64,000 nucleotides of DNA from Pacificispira sp002696645. Lineage in GTDB: Bacteria > Pseudomonadota > Alphaproteobacteria > UBA8366 > Aestuariispiraceae. The stretch lies in the NCBI RefSeq assembly GCF_048892425.1, contig NZ_JBLZHU010000001.1, positions 372,001 to 436,000 of the forward strand, written 5' to 3'. This document shows, one piece after another, positions 40,628 through 49,804 of the stretch (within the stretch, counting starts at the first letter, position 1; the number at the start of each line of letters is the position of its first letter). Both the position numbers and the translations under genes were made by a program. The notes under the pieces were generated by a model. The model ran no database searches. It saw nothing but the letters and a program-made list of their open reading frames with translations, and was not told the origin of the DNA.

Positions 40628-43273
40628 ATGGCGCGTGAATCAGATCTAGACCAAAAAGCCGCCGTGTCGGCAAAGCGGACTGATCCGCCACGCCCCTATG
40701 CGCCCGGTGAGGCCGCTAGAGGCACCGAAACACAACCGCCGGATTCTGTGGATCAGGGCCGGGATTCAGGGTCGGCTGGATTGTTGAATCCCCTGGATAG
40801 CGGTCGCAATGATCCGAATGCGGGGCGTGCGGAACGGGATCTGTTATCTCCTGAGGCCTTGCATCGACATTTTGAGCGCGCCAGCGCCGCGAATGATACC
40901 GCCGCAGCATTGAATGAAGTGGCAGACGACGTGGCAAAAACTGCCGGGGCTGCAAAATCTCCCCGTCGCCCGGCTGAAAAATCAGATGCCGATGCTTCAA
41001 ACTCCCCTGATGCCGGACCCCAAGAGTCTGATGATGCACGCAATGCTGCTGCTGAACGCCGTGCCAATCGGAACCGACGGGAAGGACCGCGTGATAGCAA
41101 GGATCGACGAAGTGCCTCAACAGGATGGCAAATTCGTCCGACGCCGGGCACCAAGGACGATCCTCTGCTGGGCTGCTTGACCATTTTGTGCACCTTGCTG
41201 GAACGCAATATTTCCTCTGAGGCGCTGACATCTGCCCTTCCGTTAGTAGATGGTATGTTGACGCCGGAACTGTTCGTGCGTGCAGCGGAAAGGGCGGGGA
41301 TCTCGTCGCGTCTGCAGCGCCGCAATCTGGACGGTGTATCGAAATTGTCTCTGCCCTGCGTGCTGTTGCTCAGCCGCCAAAGGGCTTGTGTTCTGACAGA
41401 TATTCGCAGGGACGAGGGGCGTGCGACCATTATCCTGCCGGAAATGGGTGCTGGGACCCGTGACGTGGCCTATGATGAACTGGTTCAGGAATATGTTGGC
41501 TATGCCCTATTTGCGCGGCCTGAATTTCAATATGACAAGCGGGCACAGGATGACCGCATCGCCGATCCCAAAGGCTGGTTCTGGGGGACGCTGCTGAATT
41601 CCTGGAAGCTGTATATCGAAGTCGGGGTGGCCGCGATCATGGTCAACTGTTTTGCGATCGCAAGCCCGCTGTTTACCATGAATGTCTATGACCGTGTTGT
41701 GCCCAACTTTGCAGAGGAGACATTGTGGGTTCTGGTGATCGGGATTTCCATCGTCTATGGCTTTGATTTCATGTTGAAATTGATCCGGGGCTATCTGGTT
41801 GATGTTGCCGGTAAGACGGCCGATACCAAGATTGCGGCGCGCCTGTTCCAACAGGTGATGGGCATGAAAATGGCCAACCGTCCGCCCTCGGCCGGCGGGC
41901 TAGCCAATTCGATGCGGGAATTTGAAAGTCTGCGGGAATTCTTTACGTCTTCTACCGTGACCGCCCTGGTCGATTTCCCATTCATCTTCCTGTTCCTGGG
42001 GGTGATCGCCATTATCGGCAGTCCGGCGATTGTCGCTATTCCCGCCTTCATGGTTTTCCTTGCGATTATCTGTGGCTTTATCGTTCAGATACAAATGCGC
42101 AAGATTGTTCAGGAAACCACGCGCGAAGCGATGCAAAAGCATGCGATCCTGATTGAGGCGATCTCCGGGGCGGAAACCATTAAGGCAACCGCATCGGAAG
42201 GGCGCATGCAGCGCGCCTGGGAAACCTTTGTGTCCAAAACTGCATCCTCGTCTATGAAGGCAACGCGGTGGTCCCAGTTTGCGCTGAATCTTAGCGGATT
42301 TTTCACGCAATTCGTGACGGTCACCGTGGTGCTGGTCGGGGTTTATGAAATCCATGAAGGCAATATGACGACGGGTGCCCTGGTTGCCTGTACCATACTG
42401 GCCGGGCGGGCAATGGCACCCCTGTCCCAGATCGCCGGGATCGCCACACGCTTTAATCAGGCGCGGGAATCCCTGAATGCGTTGGACAAGATGATGCAGA
42501 CCCCGGTGGAACGTCCCGAAGGTCGCTCTTTTGTGCACCGCCCTGAATTCAACGGGATGTTGGAATTCAAGAATGTGAAATTCACCTATCCAGAGGCAAA
42601 GACCACTGCGTTAAGCGATGTGTCCTTTAAGATTGAAGCGGGTGAAAAGGTTGGAATTATTGGGCGGATCGGATCGGGTAAGTCCACAATAGAGCGGCTG
42701 TTGCTGGGCCTGTATGACCCGGATGAAGGATCGGTTTTGGTCGATGGCACGGATGTTCGACAGATTGACCCTGCGGATTTGCGCCGTTCTGTTGGAGTTG
42801 TGCCCCAGGATGTTTACCTGTTCTTTGGCACAGTGAAGGAAAACATCGCCCTGGGTGCCCCTTATGCCGACGATTCCGCGATTTTACGGGCAGCGCGCAT
42901 TTCCGGGGTGGATGAATTTATCTCTAAACACCCGCTTGGTCTTGATTTACCAGTGGGAGAGCGCGGATTGTCCCTGTCCGGCGGGCAGCGCCAGGCGATT
43001 GCTGTGGCGCGGGCCTTGTTATTGGACCCGCCAATCCTTTTATTGGATGAACCGACCAGCGCCATGGATAACACTACAGAAGGACGGTTCAAGGCGCGGT
43101 TGGGTACAGTTTTGACAAATAAAACACTCATCCTGGTGACCCATCGTGGATCATTGTTGACGCTGGTGGATCGTTTAATCGTTATGGATGGTGGGCGTAT
43201 CGTGGCCGATGGTCCAAAAGAAATCGTGATGGAAGCGCTGGCATCCGGGCGTATTCAGGCGGCAAAGGTTTAA
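40628..43273 (+). CDS. T1SS ABC exporter with C39-like domain (LapB/HlyB type) and long N-terminal extension
   Basis: An 881-residue inner-membrane ATP-driven exporter, the motor of the secretion system for the adjacent adhesin. Residues 1-165 are an unusual Ala/Asp/Arg/Ser-rich, probably disordered extension without internal Met; then a C39 peptidase-like domain (starting Asp-Asp-Pro-Leu-Leu-Gly-Cys, about 175-310), six transmembrane helices (about 320-620), and the ATPase with Walker A Gly-Arg-Ile-Gly-Ser-Gly-Lys-Ser-Thr (about 678), signature Leu-Ser-Gly-Gly-Gln-Arg-Gln (about 782) and Walker B Leu-Leu-Leu-Asp-Glu-Pro-Thr (about 804). Relatives are near 720 residues, so the excess is the N-terminus. 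In LapA-type systems the C39-like domain binds rather than cuts the substrate; a catalytic His could not be placed. A TTGACA at 40511 could be its -35 box, but no good -10 was found. The adaptor gene follows after 54 bp. Confidence 0.92.
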   Translation: MARESDLDQKAAVSAKRTDPPRPYAPGEAARGTETQPPDSVDQGRDSGSAGLLNPLDSGRNDPNAGRAERDLLSPEALHRHFERASAANDTAAALNEVADDVAKTAGAAKSPRRPAEKSDADASNSPDAGPQESDDARNAAAERRANRNRREGPRDSKDRRSASTGWQIRPTPGTKDDPLLGCLTILCTLLERNISSEALTSALPLVDGMLTPELFVRAAERAGISSRLQRRNLDGVSKLSLPCVLLLSRQRACVLTDIRRDEGRATIILPEMGAGTRDVAYDELVQEYVGYALFARPEFQYDKRAQDDRIADPKGWFWGTLLNSWKLYIEVGVAAIMVNCFAIASPLFTMNVYDRVVPNFAEETLWVLVIGISIVYGFDFMLKLIRGYLVDVAGKTADTKIAARLFQQVMGMKMANRPPSAGGLANSMREFESLREFFTSSTVTALVDFPFIFLFLGVIAIIGSPAIVAIPAFMVFLAIICGFIVQIQMRKIVQETTREAMQKHAILIEAISGAETIKATASEGRMQRAWETFVSKTASSSMKATRWSQFALNLSGFFTQFVTVTVVLVGVYEIHEGNMTTGALVACTILAGRAMAPLSQIAGIATRFNQARESLNALDKMMQTPVERPEGRSFVHRPEFNGMLEFKNVKFTYPEAKTTALSDVSFKIEAGEKVGIIGRIGSGKSTIERLLLGLYDPDEGSVLVDGTDVRQIDPADLRRSVGVVPQDVYLFFGTVKENIALGAPYADDSAILRAARISGVDEFISKHPLGLDLPVGERGLSLSGGQRQAIAVARALLLDPPILLLDEPTSAMDNTTEGRFKARLGTVLTNKTLILVTHRGSLLTLVDRLIVMDGGRIVADGPKEIVMEALASGRIQAAKV

Positions 43274-43327
43274 CCCGATTGCGGCCCGTCTTTCAGCCGG
43301 GCACGCATTAAGATTGGAATGACTTAG

Positions 43328-44644
43328 ATGTCTGCAGGCAATTGGGGTGACGAAATATACGATGCCGAAAGCAATTCGGGTGTCGGGCGCAGTGCGCGGT
43401 TATGGGCGCATGTCCTGCTGTTCCTGATCGCGGCATTCTTCGTCGTTTTCCTGGTCTGGGCGCATAGTGCGGATCTGGATGAAATCACCCGGGGCGAAGG
43501 AAAAATTATTCCATCCGGCCAAACCAAGATCGTGCAGCATTTTGAAGGCGGTATTGTTTCAGAGATTACGGTTCGAGAAGGCGATATTGTTGATGCCGGC
43601 CAGGTGATCATGCGCATTGAGAATCGTCTGGCGGATGCCGAACTGGCGGAGAAGACCACGAAGTATCGCAGTCTTTTGGCCGAGGGCGCACGGTTACAGG
43701 CGGAAGCCACCGGGGCGAATGAAATTAACTTCTCTCAGGATATTCTGACCAATGCGCCGGATCGCGCGAATGATCAGCGCGACGTGTTTGATACCAATCT
43801 GAAGGAATTGCAGGGAAAAATTCGCATTCGTGAAACCCAACGTACCCAGGCATTGCAGGAATTGCGGCAGAAGACAGCCCAGGTCTCGCAGATCCAAAGT
43901 CAGTTGGAGTTGGCACGCCAGGAATTGAATCTGGTGCAGCCTTTGGTCGCCAGTGGTGCGGCATCGCAACAGGAATTATTAACCCTGCGCAGGTCCGTCG
44001 TTGAATTGGAATCACAATTGGAAGACACCAAATTGTCGATTCCGCGCATCCGGTCACAAATTCAGGAATCCACCAGCACGATTGAACAAGAATTGTCTGC
44101 TTTCCGCGCAAAGGCGCAGCAGGATTTAAGTAAGGTGCGGACAGAGGCGGAGCGCCTGCGCGAAGACTTGACCGCTGGTCAGGATCGTGAAAAGCGGACG
44201 GATATCAGGTCGCCTGTGCGTGGAACCGTCAACAAGATCCTGATCAACACAATTGGCGGTGTCGTGAAACCAGGGGACCCCGTGGCGGAGATCGTTCCGT
44301 TGGAGGATTCTCTTTTGGTCGAAGCTCGTATTCGCCCCGCGGATCGCGCACAGCTGTATCCGGGCCTGTCGGCGGTCGTGAAGGTCTCGGCCTATGATTT
44401 CTCCATTCATGGTGGGTTGGATGCGCAGCTGGTGGATATCTCCCCTGATACGATCCTGGATGAGGATGGAAAACCCTATTACCGCGTACGCCTGTCGACG
44501 ACGGATACCAGCCTGGGCAAGGATATGCCCATCATTCCGGGTATGACAGCCACGGTTGATATTATCACGGGCCATAAAACCGTTCTGCAATATCTGCTGA
44601 AGCCAATTGAAAAAGGCATCAACAATTCAATGACGGAACGGTAA
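43328..44644 (+). CDS. T1SS membrane fusion protein (HlyD/LapC family)
   Basis: A 438-residue periplasmic adaptor, anchored in the inner membrane by one helix (residues about 27-49), that links the ABC exporter to the TolC-like channel. After the helix comes the half-lipoyl segment with Gly-Glu-Gly-Lys-Ile-Ile-Pro-Ser-Gly and His-Phe-Glu-Gly-Gly-Ile-Val, then a long Gln/Glu/Leu-rich coiled-coil hairpin (about 120-285), the second lipoyl half (Ile-Arg-Ser-Pro-Val-Arg-Gly-Thr-Val) and the beta-barrel with Ile-Pro-Gly-Met-Thr-Ala near the end. All are hallmarks of the family, and length is normal. Its last base overlaps the first base of the amidase start codon, so translation of the two is probably coupled. 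Confidence 0.93.
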   Translation: MSAGNWGDEIYDAESNSGVGRSARLWAHVLLFLIAAFFVVFLVWAHSADLDEITRGEGKIIPSGQTKIVQHFEGGIVSEITVREGDIVDAGQVIMRIENRLADAELAEKTTKYRSLLAEGARLQAEATGANEINFSQDILTNAPDRANDQRDVFDTNLKELQGKIRIRETQRTQALQELRQKTAQVSQIQSQLELARQELNLVQPLVASGAASQQELLTLRRSVVELESQLEDTKLSIPRIRSQIQESTSTIEQELSAFRAKAQQDLSKVRTEAERLREDLTAGQDREKRTDIRSPVRGTVNKILINTIGGVVKPGDPVAEIVPLEDSLLVEARIRPADRAQLYPGLSAVVKVSAYDFSIHGGLDAQLVDISPDTILDEDGKPYYRVRLSTTDTSLGKDMPIIPGMTATVDIITGHKTVLQYLLKPIEKGINNSMTER

Positions 44645-45852
44645 TGCGCGCAGCTGGTAGGTTTAATGCTTTCACCGATGAAGACCTGTCCCTGAATGGG
44701 GCAGAATCAGGGCCTTTGGTTGGGACAACCTTTGCCGTAAAAGACCTGTATGATATCGTAGGTACGGTCGCTGCATGCGGTAATCCTGATTGGGGACGGA
44801 CCCATTCCGTCGCCACGGAACATGCCCAGGCGGTGTCAACTCTTCTGGCGGCGGGCGCTTCTGTACGGGGCAAGACAATCACCGATGAATTCGCTTTTTC
44901 CATTATTGGCGAAAACCATCACTTCGGAACCCCCATCAATCCAAATGCGCCGGGGCATGTCTGTGGCGGGTCGTCCAGTGGATCAGCTGCCGCGGTTGCT
45001 GGAGGGCTGGTTGATTTCGCCTTGGGCACAGACACAGGTGGATCAGTGCGCATCCCTGCCAGTTTCTGTGGGATTTTTGGTCTGCGCCCCAGTCATGGTC
45101 GGGTGTCGTTAAAGGGCGTATTTCCCCTTGCAGCCACCTTTGATACGGCAGGCTGGTTCGCGCGCGATCCTGCCCTGATGCAGACAATTGGCCGGGTTTT
45201 GCTCCATGAACCCGTCTTGCAGCCCAAGCGTCCCACGCGCTTGCTCTACCCCGTTGATGCCTGGCAGGAAGTTTCTACGGATACAGCCCTGGCACTGGAC
45301 CCTGCTGTTGCGCGTTTGGAAGCACTGTATGGTCCGGTTGAGCGTATGACGCTGGCCCAGGATAGCAGTTTGGCAGATTGGTTCGAAACCTTCCGTATCG
45401 CGCAGGGGGCTGAGATATGGCAGACATTGGGACCTTGGATTGAGGAAACGCAACCAAGCATCGGTCCGGGAATTCGGGAGCGATTGGAATGGTGCAAGTC
45501 CCTGACAAAGGCGGCGCAACAGGAAGCCCTGACTCAACGCGCGGAAATTACCGACCGACTAAAGCAGGTCACTCAGGATGGATCGGTGCTGGTATTGCCG
45601 GCCGCCCCTGGTCCTGCTCTAGAGGCCGGTCGCAGCGCCGTTGCCTCAAATGAAATCAGGGCCCAGATCATTCGATTGTCCGGCATCGCCCCCTTGACAG
45701 GTCTTCCGCAATTATCCCTGCCGGTTGGGCGGGTTGCTGGGCTACCCGTGGCGCTGTCCCTGATGGGCGCCTATGGGGCGGATGAGGCATTACTGGAAAT
45801 GGCAGGCACTTTATGTGGCACCGCCGTTGATGGCGTTGCCTCCCTTCGTTAA
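44644..45852 (+). CDS. Amidase signature family enzyme
   Basis: A 402-residue cytosolic amidohydrolase of the amidase signature family (Ser-cisSer-Lys triad). The catalytic Lys is Lys33 in Ala-Val-Lys-Asp-Leu; the Gly-Gly-Ser-Ser-Ser-Gly-Ser stretch at 108-114 holds the cis-Ser; the nucleophile is Ser134 in Asp-Thr-Gly-Gly-Ser-Val-Arg-Ile-Pro. The protein is somewhat shorter than many relatives (450-500 residues) but complete. The amide it hydrolyses cannot be named; GatA is unlikely because of the length and the absence of GatB/C. The start codon shares one base with the stop of the T1SS adaptor, an unexpected partnership. It converges on apt with 43 bp between the stop codons. Confidence 0.87.
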   Translation: MRAAGRFNAFTDEDLSLNGAESGPLVGTTFAVKDLYDIVGTVAACGNPDWGRTHSVATEHAQAVSTLLAAGASVRGKTITDEFAFSIIGENHHFGTPINPNAPGHVCGGSSSGSAAAVAGGLVDFALGTDTGGSVRIPASFCGIFGLRPSHGRVSLKGVFPLAATFDTAGWFARDPALMQTIGRVLLHEPVLQPKRPTRLLYPVDAWQEVSTDTALALDPAVARLEALYGPVERMTLAQDSSLADWFETFRIAQGAEIWQTLGPWIEETQPSIGPGIRERLEWCKSLTKAAQQEALTQRAEITDRLKQVTQDGSVLVLPAAPGPALEAGRSAVASNEIRAQIIRLSGIAPLTGLPQLSLPVGRVAGLPVALSLMGAYGADEALLEMAGTLCGTAVDGVASLR

Positions 45853-45895
45853 GCCATCCCTGTATCGACCTTGAAACATCGTACTCTTTAGGGAC

Positions 45896-46411
45896 CTAAA
45901 TCTCGAACTGAACCAGGGATTTGAAGGGAACGTCGATTTCATCGCGCCCGCCAAGACCTTCCAGTTCGATAATGCAGGCAACGCCTGCCACGGTGCCGCC
46001 AACCTTACGGATCAGCTCTATCGCTGCGGTCATCGTGCCACCCGTTGCCATTAGATCATCCAGGACGACAACCCGCTGGCCAGGTTTAATCGCGTCGGCC
46101 TGAATTTCGACGGTATCGGTGCCATATTCCAATTCGTAAACATGACGGACTGTCTCGCCTGGCAGCTTTCCTTGCTTGCGCACCATCACGAAGCCCAGTT
46201 CCAACTCTAACGCCAGGGGCGCGGCGGTCAGAAATCCCCGGCTTTCAATCCCCACCAGAATGTCAGCCTGCCACGCCCTGCAGATATCGGCCAGTTGCAA
46301 CACACAATGCTTCCACGCATGAGGTTGGGCCAGCAGTGTAGAAATGTCATAGAATAGAATTCCCGGCTTTGGAAAATCAGGAACTGTTCGGATATGTTGC
46401 GCTAGGTCCAT
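45896..46411 (-). CDS. apt: Adenine phosphoribosyltransferase
   Basis: A 171-residue cytosolic enzyme of purine salvage that makes AMP and pyrophosphate from adenine and PRPP. The PRPP-binding motif Val-Val-Leu-Asp-Asp-Leu-Met-Ala-Thr-Gly-Gly-Thr is complete, preceded by Arg-Lys-Gln-Gly-Lys-Leu-Pro-Gly-Glu and an N-terminal Pro-Asp-Phe-Pro-Lys-Pro-Gly-Ile typical of Apt. The open frame extends to 46525, but the added residues are atypical and Cys-rich; ATG 46411 has an AGAGG ribosome binding site and gives the normal length. It is divergent from mlaE, sharing an 86-bp promoter region. Confidence 0.94.
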   Translation of the reverse strand: MDLAQHIRTVPDFPKPGILFYDISTLLAQPHAWKHCVLQLADICRAWQADILVGIESRGFLTAAPLALELELGFVMVRKQGKLPGETVRHVYELEYGTDTVEIQADAIKPGQRVVVLDDLMATGGTMTAAIELIRKVGGTVAGVACIIELEGLGGRDEIDVPFKSLVQFEI

Positions 46412-46497
46412 ATGTGCCTCTAAGGTCTGGGGGTAACAGGGGGTGCAGTGTAATGATCGATATGGGATGCCGCAATGCGGGATAGGACAGTTGGCGC

Positions 46498-47628
46498 ATG
46501 AATACTGAAGGATGGATGCGCACAAATAGTGACGGGGCGTTCCTGACCGTCAGTGCAGGCGGGGCCTGGACAATCGCCAGCGCAACGGCATTGGACAAGC
46601 TGGTTTCGTCGCTGCGGACGGGCGATGCGGATCGGATTGTTTTCGATCTATCGGATCTGGAACGTTTGGACAGTGCGGGTGCATGGCTGCTGTTTCGCTG
46701 TGCATCCCAGCTGCGCAATGATGGAATTACTGTGGATTTCATTGGTGTTTCCCGAAACCATCGACCGATGTTGGATCTGGTCTCCAGTCAGGCGACAGAA
46801 GAAGTCGTTCCTTCAGACACAAGAAATGGCCTGGTTAAGTTTTTGGAGCGTATCGGGCGGGGTTTTGTTGCGGCAATGATGAAGGGCGTCGAGCTGCTGA
46901 ACTTTGTCGGTCTGGTTACGATTACAATGGGGAGAACTATTCTTTCCCCCCGTCGCTTGCGACCCAAGGCCCTGGTGACACAGATTGAACAGACCGGGTT
47001 GAACGCCTTACCGATCGTTGGTTTGCTGTCTTTCCTGATCGGCGTCGTGCTGGCCTATCTGATGTCGGATCAATTGCGTCAGTTCGGGGCAGAAGTCTTT
47101 ACAGTCAATCTGGTTGGCCTGTCCATGCTGCGGGAAGTTGCGGTATTGATTACTGCCATCATGATCGCCGGGCGATCCGGGTCGGCCTTTACGGCGCAAA
47201 TCGGTACGATGAAGGTGAATGAGGAAATCGACGCCATGGGCACCCTGGGCCTGGATCCAATTGAGGTTCTGGTGCAACCCCGGGTCCTGGCATTGATGAT
47301 CACCCTGCCATTCCTGACATTCTTTGCCGATGTGATGGGGATTCTGGGCGGGGGCGTCATGACGGTTGTGTCTTTGGGGCTATCACCGGAACAATTTGTA
47401 ACGGCCCTGAAAAAGGCGGTGGATTTGAATGACTTCCTGGTCGGGATGGTCAAGGCCCCGGTACATGCCTATATCATTGCAATTGTTGGCTGTTATGAGG
47501 GGTTAAAGGTTGAACGCACGGCAGAAAGCGTTGGGCGCCAGACAACAACCTCTGTCGTTGAATCGATTTTCCTGGTGATCGTTGCAACATCGCTATTCTC
47601 CATTTTCTTTTCAATTCTGGGAATTTGA
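46498..47628 (+). CDS. mlaE: MlaE-type lipid ABC transporter permease fused to STAS domain
   Basis: A 376-residue inner-membrane permease of the Mla/Mce lipid transport family, which moves phospholipids between the inner and outer membranes. Residues about 12-105 are a STAS domain with Asp-Leu-Ser-Asp-Leu-Glu-Arg-Leu-Asp-Ser-Ala-Gly, corresponding to the separate MlaB subunit of E. coli. The MlaE domain follows, with Met-Arg-Glu-Val-Ala-type and Gly-Arg-Ser-Gly-Ser-Ala-Phe-Thr-Ala-Gln-Ile-Gly-Thr-Met and Glu-Ile-Asp-Ala-Met signatures. An ATG at 46516 is a possible alternative start. The next gene, mlaF, begins one base after the stop, and mlaD and a lipoprotein gene follow. Confidence 0.93.
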   Translation: MNTEGWMRTNSDGAFLTVSAGGAWTIASATALDKLVSSLRTGDADRIVFDLSDLERLDSAGAWLLFRCASQLRNDGITVDFIGVSRNHRPMLDLVSSQATEEVVPSDTRNGLVKFLERIGRGFVAAMMKGVELLNFVGLVTITMGRTILSPRRLRPKALVTQIEQTGLNALPIVGLLSFLIGVVLAYLMSDQLRQFGAEVFTVNLVGLSMLREVAVLITAIMIAGRSGSAFTAQIGTMKVNEEIDAMGTLGLDPIEVLVQPRVLALMITLPFLTFFADVMGILGGGVMTVVSLGLSPEQFVTALKKAVDLNDFLVGMVKAPVHAYIIAIVGCYEGLKVERTAESVGRQTTTSVVESIFLVIVATSLFSIFFSILGI

Positions 47629-47629
47629 T

Positions 47630-48430
47630 ATGACCCAGGAACATAGGAAATCAGAAGCCGATACAGATCCCATCGCCATTCGGGTGCGTGGTATCAAAAC
47701 TCAGTTTGGGGCACAGGTCATTCATGATGGGGTCGATCTGGACGTCAATCGGGGGGAAGTGATCGGCATTGTCGGGGGGTCAGGCACCGGAAAATCAGTA
47801 CTGTTGCGGGAAATTGTCGGCCTGCAGCGCCCCAGTGGCGGCACGATAGAATTGCTGGGAACCGATGTATGGGGGGCGGGATTAGAAGCGCGCAATCAGT
47901 TGCGCACCCGAATCGGGGTTCTGTTTCAGGATGGTGCCTTATTTTCTTCTCTGACCGTGGCGGAAAACATCCAGGTTCCGATGCGGGAACACCTGAATAT
48001 GTCCCAGGCGTTGATGGATGAATTAGCCGCCTTGAAGATCAAGATGGTCGGCCTGGCCCCGGAGGCGGGTGGCAAGCTGCCCTCGCAATTATCGGGCGGG
48101 ATGCGCAAACGTGCTGGATTGGCAAGGGCCCTGGCGCTGGATCCTGATGTGGTGTTTCTGGACGAACCGACAGCGGGCCTGGATCCGATTGGCGCGGCGG
48201 CGTTCGATGAATTGATCCGGTCGCTTCAGGGCAGCCTGGGGCTGACCGTCTTTATGGTAACCCATGATCTGGACAGTCTGGCGGCGATCTGTGATCGGAT
48301 CGCGGCACTTGTGGACAAAAAGGTGATGGTCGGTACGATGGAACAGCTAATGAAAGCGGATCATCCGTGGCTTCAGGAATATTTTCATGGGCCGCGCGCG
48401 CGGGCGGTCTCTGGAATGGCTGCGGAATAA
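47630..48430 (+). CDS. mlaF: MlaF-type lipid ABC transporter ATPase
   Basis: A 266-residue cytoplasmic ATPase energising the MlaE permease. Walker A Gly-Gly-Ser-Gly-Thr-Gly-Lys-Ser, the signature Leu-Ser-Gly-Gly-Met-Arg-Lys-Arg (with the Met-Arg-Lys variant typical of the MlaF/Ttg2A group) and Walker B Val-Val-Phe-Leu-Asp-Glu-Pro-Thr-Ala-Gly-Leu-Asp-Pro are complete, as is the switch Val-Thr-His-Asp. The start ATG at 47630 is one base after the mlaE stop, with GGGAA upstream. The frame stays open further back into mlaE, but that part overlaps the permease and adds no conserved residues. Confidence 0.94.
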   Translation: MTQEHRKSEADTDPIAIRVRGIKTQFGAQVIHDGVDLDVNRGEVIGIVGGSGTGKSVLLREIVGLQRPSGGTIELLGTDVWGAGLEARNQLRTRIGVLFQDGALFSSLTVAENIQVPMREHLNMSQALMDELAALKIKMVGLAPEAGGKLPSQLSGGMRKRAGLARALALDPDVVFLDEPTAGLDPIGAAAFDELIRSLQGSLGLTVFMVTHDLDSLAAICDRIAALVDKKVMVGTMEQLMKADHPWLQEYFHGPRARAVSGMAAE

Positions 48431-48445
48431 GGGGACGGTTAGATT

Positions 48446-49804
48446 ATGGAAACTCGGGCCAGTTTCGTCCTTGTCGGTACTTTTGTGTTGTCATTCTTTA
48501 TCGCCGTGATTGCTGCGGTGGTTTGGCTGGCAGGGCTTGAGATTGGGTCGGACACGACACGCTATGATGTTTATTTTAAGGGATCTGTCACGGGCCTGTC
48601 GGTTGGCAGTCCTGTACGCTACAGCGGCATTCCTATTGGAAACGTTACCAGCCTGCGCATTTCACCGGATCGTTTCGGGGAAGTGCAGGTTGTGATCGAT
48701 GTGCCAAAAGATACTCCGATCCGTGAAGATGCCGTTGCCCGTTTGGAAACCCAGGGTATTACAGGTGTTGGATTTATTGAAATCAGCGGTGGAACGGAAT
48801 CCGCACCGGCCTTGACGGCAAAACCAGGGCAGGAACGACCTGAGATAAAATCGGATAAATCAGCGCTTCAGCAGGTCTTTGAAAGTGCGCCTGAAATCAT
48901 GGGTAACCTTAAGGAAGTGTCGGAACAGGCCACCAAGCTGTTGAATGACGAAAATATCGCCCATTTGCAGGGAACTATTGAGAATATTGAAAAGTTCTCT
49001 GGCGCGCTTGCGGACAGTTCTGAAGACATCGCGCTTCTACTGCAGCAAGGGGCGGGCGCGATGGAACAATTCAAACGCGTCGCGGTGGAAGGGGAACGCC
49101 TGGTTGCGGCCTTTGCCGATCGATCTGATGGCATAGCCGGCGCAGCGGAGGAAACCATTCAGGACTTGAGTGGATTTGCCAAGAAACTGAATGATCTTGC
49201 CGCCCAAACCAGCCCGATACTGGAAAATGCCAATAAGACGGTGATTAATTTCTCTGCCGTTGGAGACGATATTCGCGGGCAGATTGGCAAGGTTTCCGAA
49301 CAATTGTCCGGAACGATTGACCGATTGGATGGGACGATCGGCCAGACTGACGCCCGGATCGCCCAGTTGATGGAACAGGCGCAATCCTCTCTGAAAAATG
49401 CTGACATCATGATGTCGACGGCGACAGGACGGATCGATTCCGTAGCAGATTCCGCAGAAGACACCTTTGGGGAATATCAGGGGCTGGCCCAGACAATTGC
49501 GCCCATGGTCGATAGTGTCGCGTCCGACGCAACCAAGGCCGTGAAGGATTTCAGCGCGATTTCAGGAGAATTGCGATCTGCAGCGGTTAACATTGCAGCG
49601 GCCGCGGATGAAGCGCGCTTGCTGATCAAGGAAAACCGCGATCCGGTGACGAATTTCACCAGCAATGGATTTTTCGAATTCACACAATTACTGTCAGAAA
49701 TGCGGGTCCTTGTTTCATCGCTCAGCCGCATCACAAATCAGATTGAACGGGATCCCGCACAATTCTTCTTCGGCGATTCCCAGCAGGGGTATGAGGTACA
49801 ATGA
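48446..49804 (+). CDS. mlaD: MlaD/MCE-domain protein, long form
   Basis: A 452-residue substrate-binding component of the lipid transporter, anchored in the inner membrane by an N-terminal helix (about residues 8-30) with the bulk in the periplasm. The single MCE domain (about 39-115) includes Val-Gly-Ser-Pro-Val-Arg-Tyr-Ser-Gly-Ile-Pro-Ile-Gly and Gly-Ile-Thr-Gly-Val-Gly-Phe-Ile-Glu-Ile. The remaining 330 residues are mostly predicted helical, with many Ser/Ala/Gln heptad-like stretches. E. coli MlaD is about 180 residues, so this is the long type, which may form a helical tube or bridge toward the outer membrane. The gene overlaps the downstream lipoprotein gene by four bases (ATGA). Confidence 0.92.
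   Translation: METRASFVLVGTFVLSFFIAVIAAVVWLAGLEIGSDTTRYDVYFKGSVTGLSVGSPVRYSGIPIGNVTSLRISPDRFGEVQVVIDVPKDTPIREDAVARLETQGITGVGFIEISGGTESAPALTAKPGQERPEIKSDKSALQQVFESAPEIMGNLKEVSEQATKLLNDENIAHLQGTIENIEKFSGALADSSEDIALLLQQGAGAMEQFKRVAVEGERLVAAFADRSDGIAGAAEETIQDLSGFAKKLNDLAAQTSPILENANKTVINFSAVGDDIRGQIGKVSEQLSGTIDRLDGTIGQTDARIAQLMEQAQSSLKNADIMMSTATGRIDSVADSAEDTFGEYQGLAQTIAPMVDSVASDATKAVKDFSAISGELRSAAVNIAAAADEARLLIKENRDPVTNFTSNGFFEFTQLLSEMRVLVSSLSRITNQIERDPAQFFFGDSQQGYEVQ

Noticed and set aside
41150..41560. Active bacteriocin-type C39 peptidase in the exporter
   Set aside because: The substrate has no double-glycine leader and a catalytic His could not be placed; a C39-like binding domain fits the T1SS context better.
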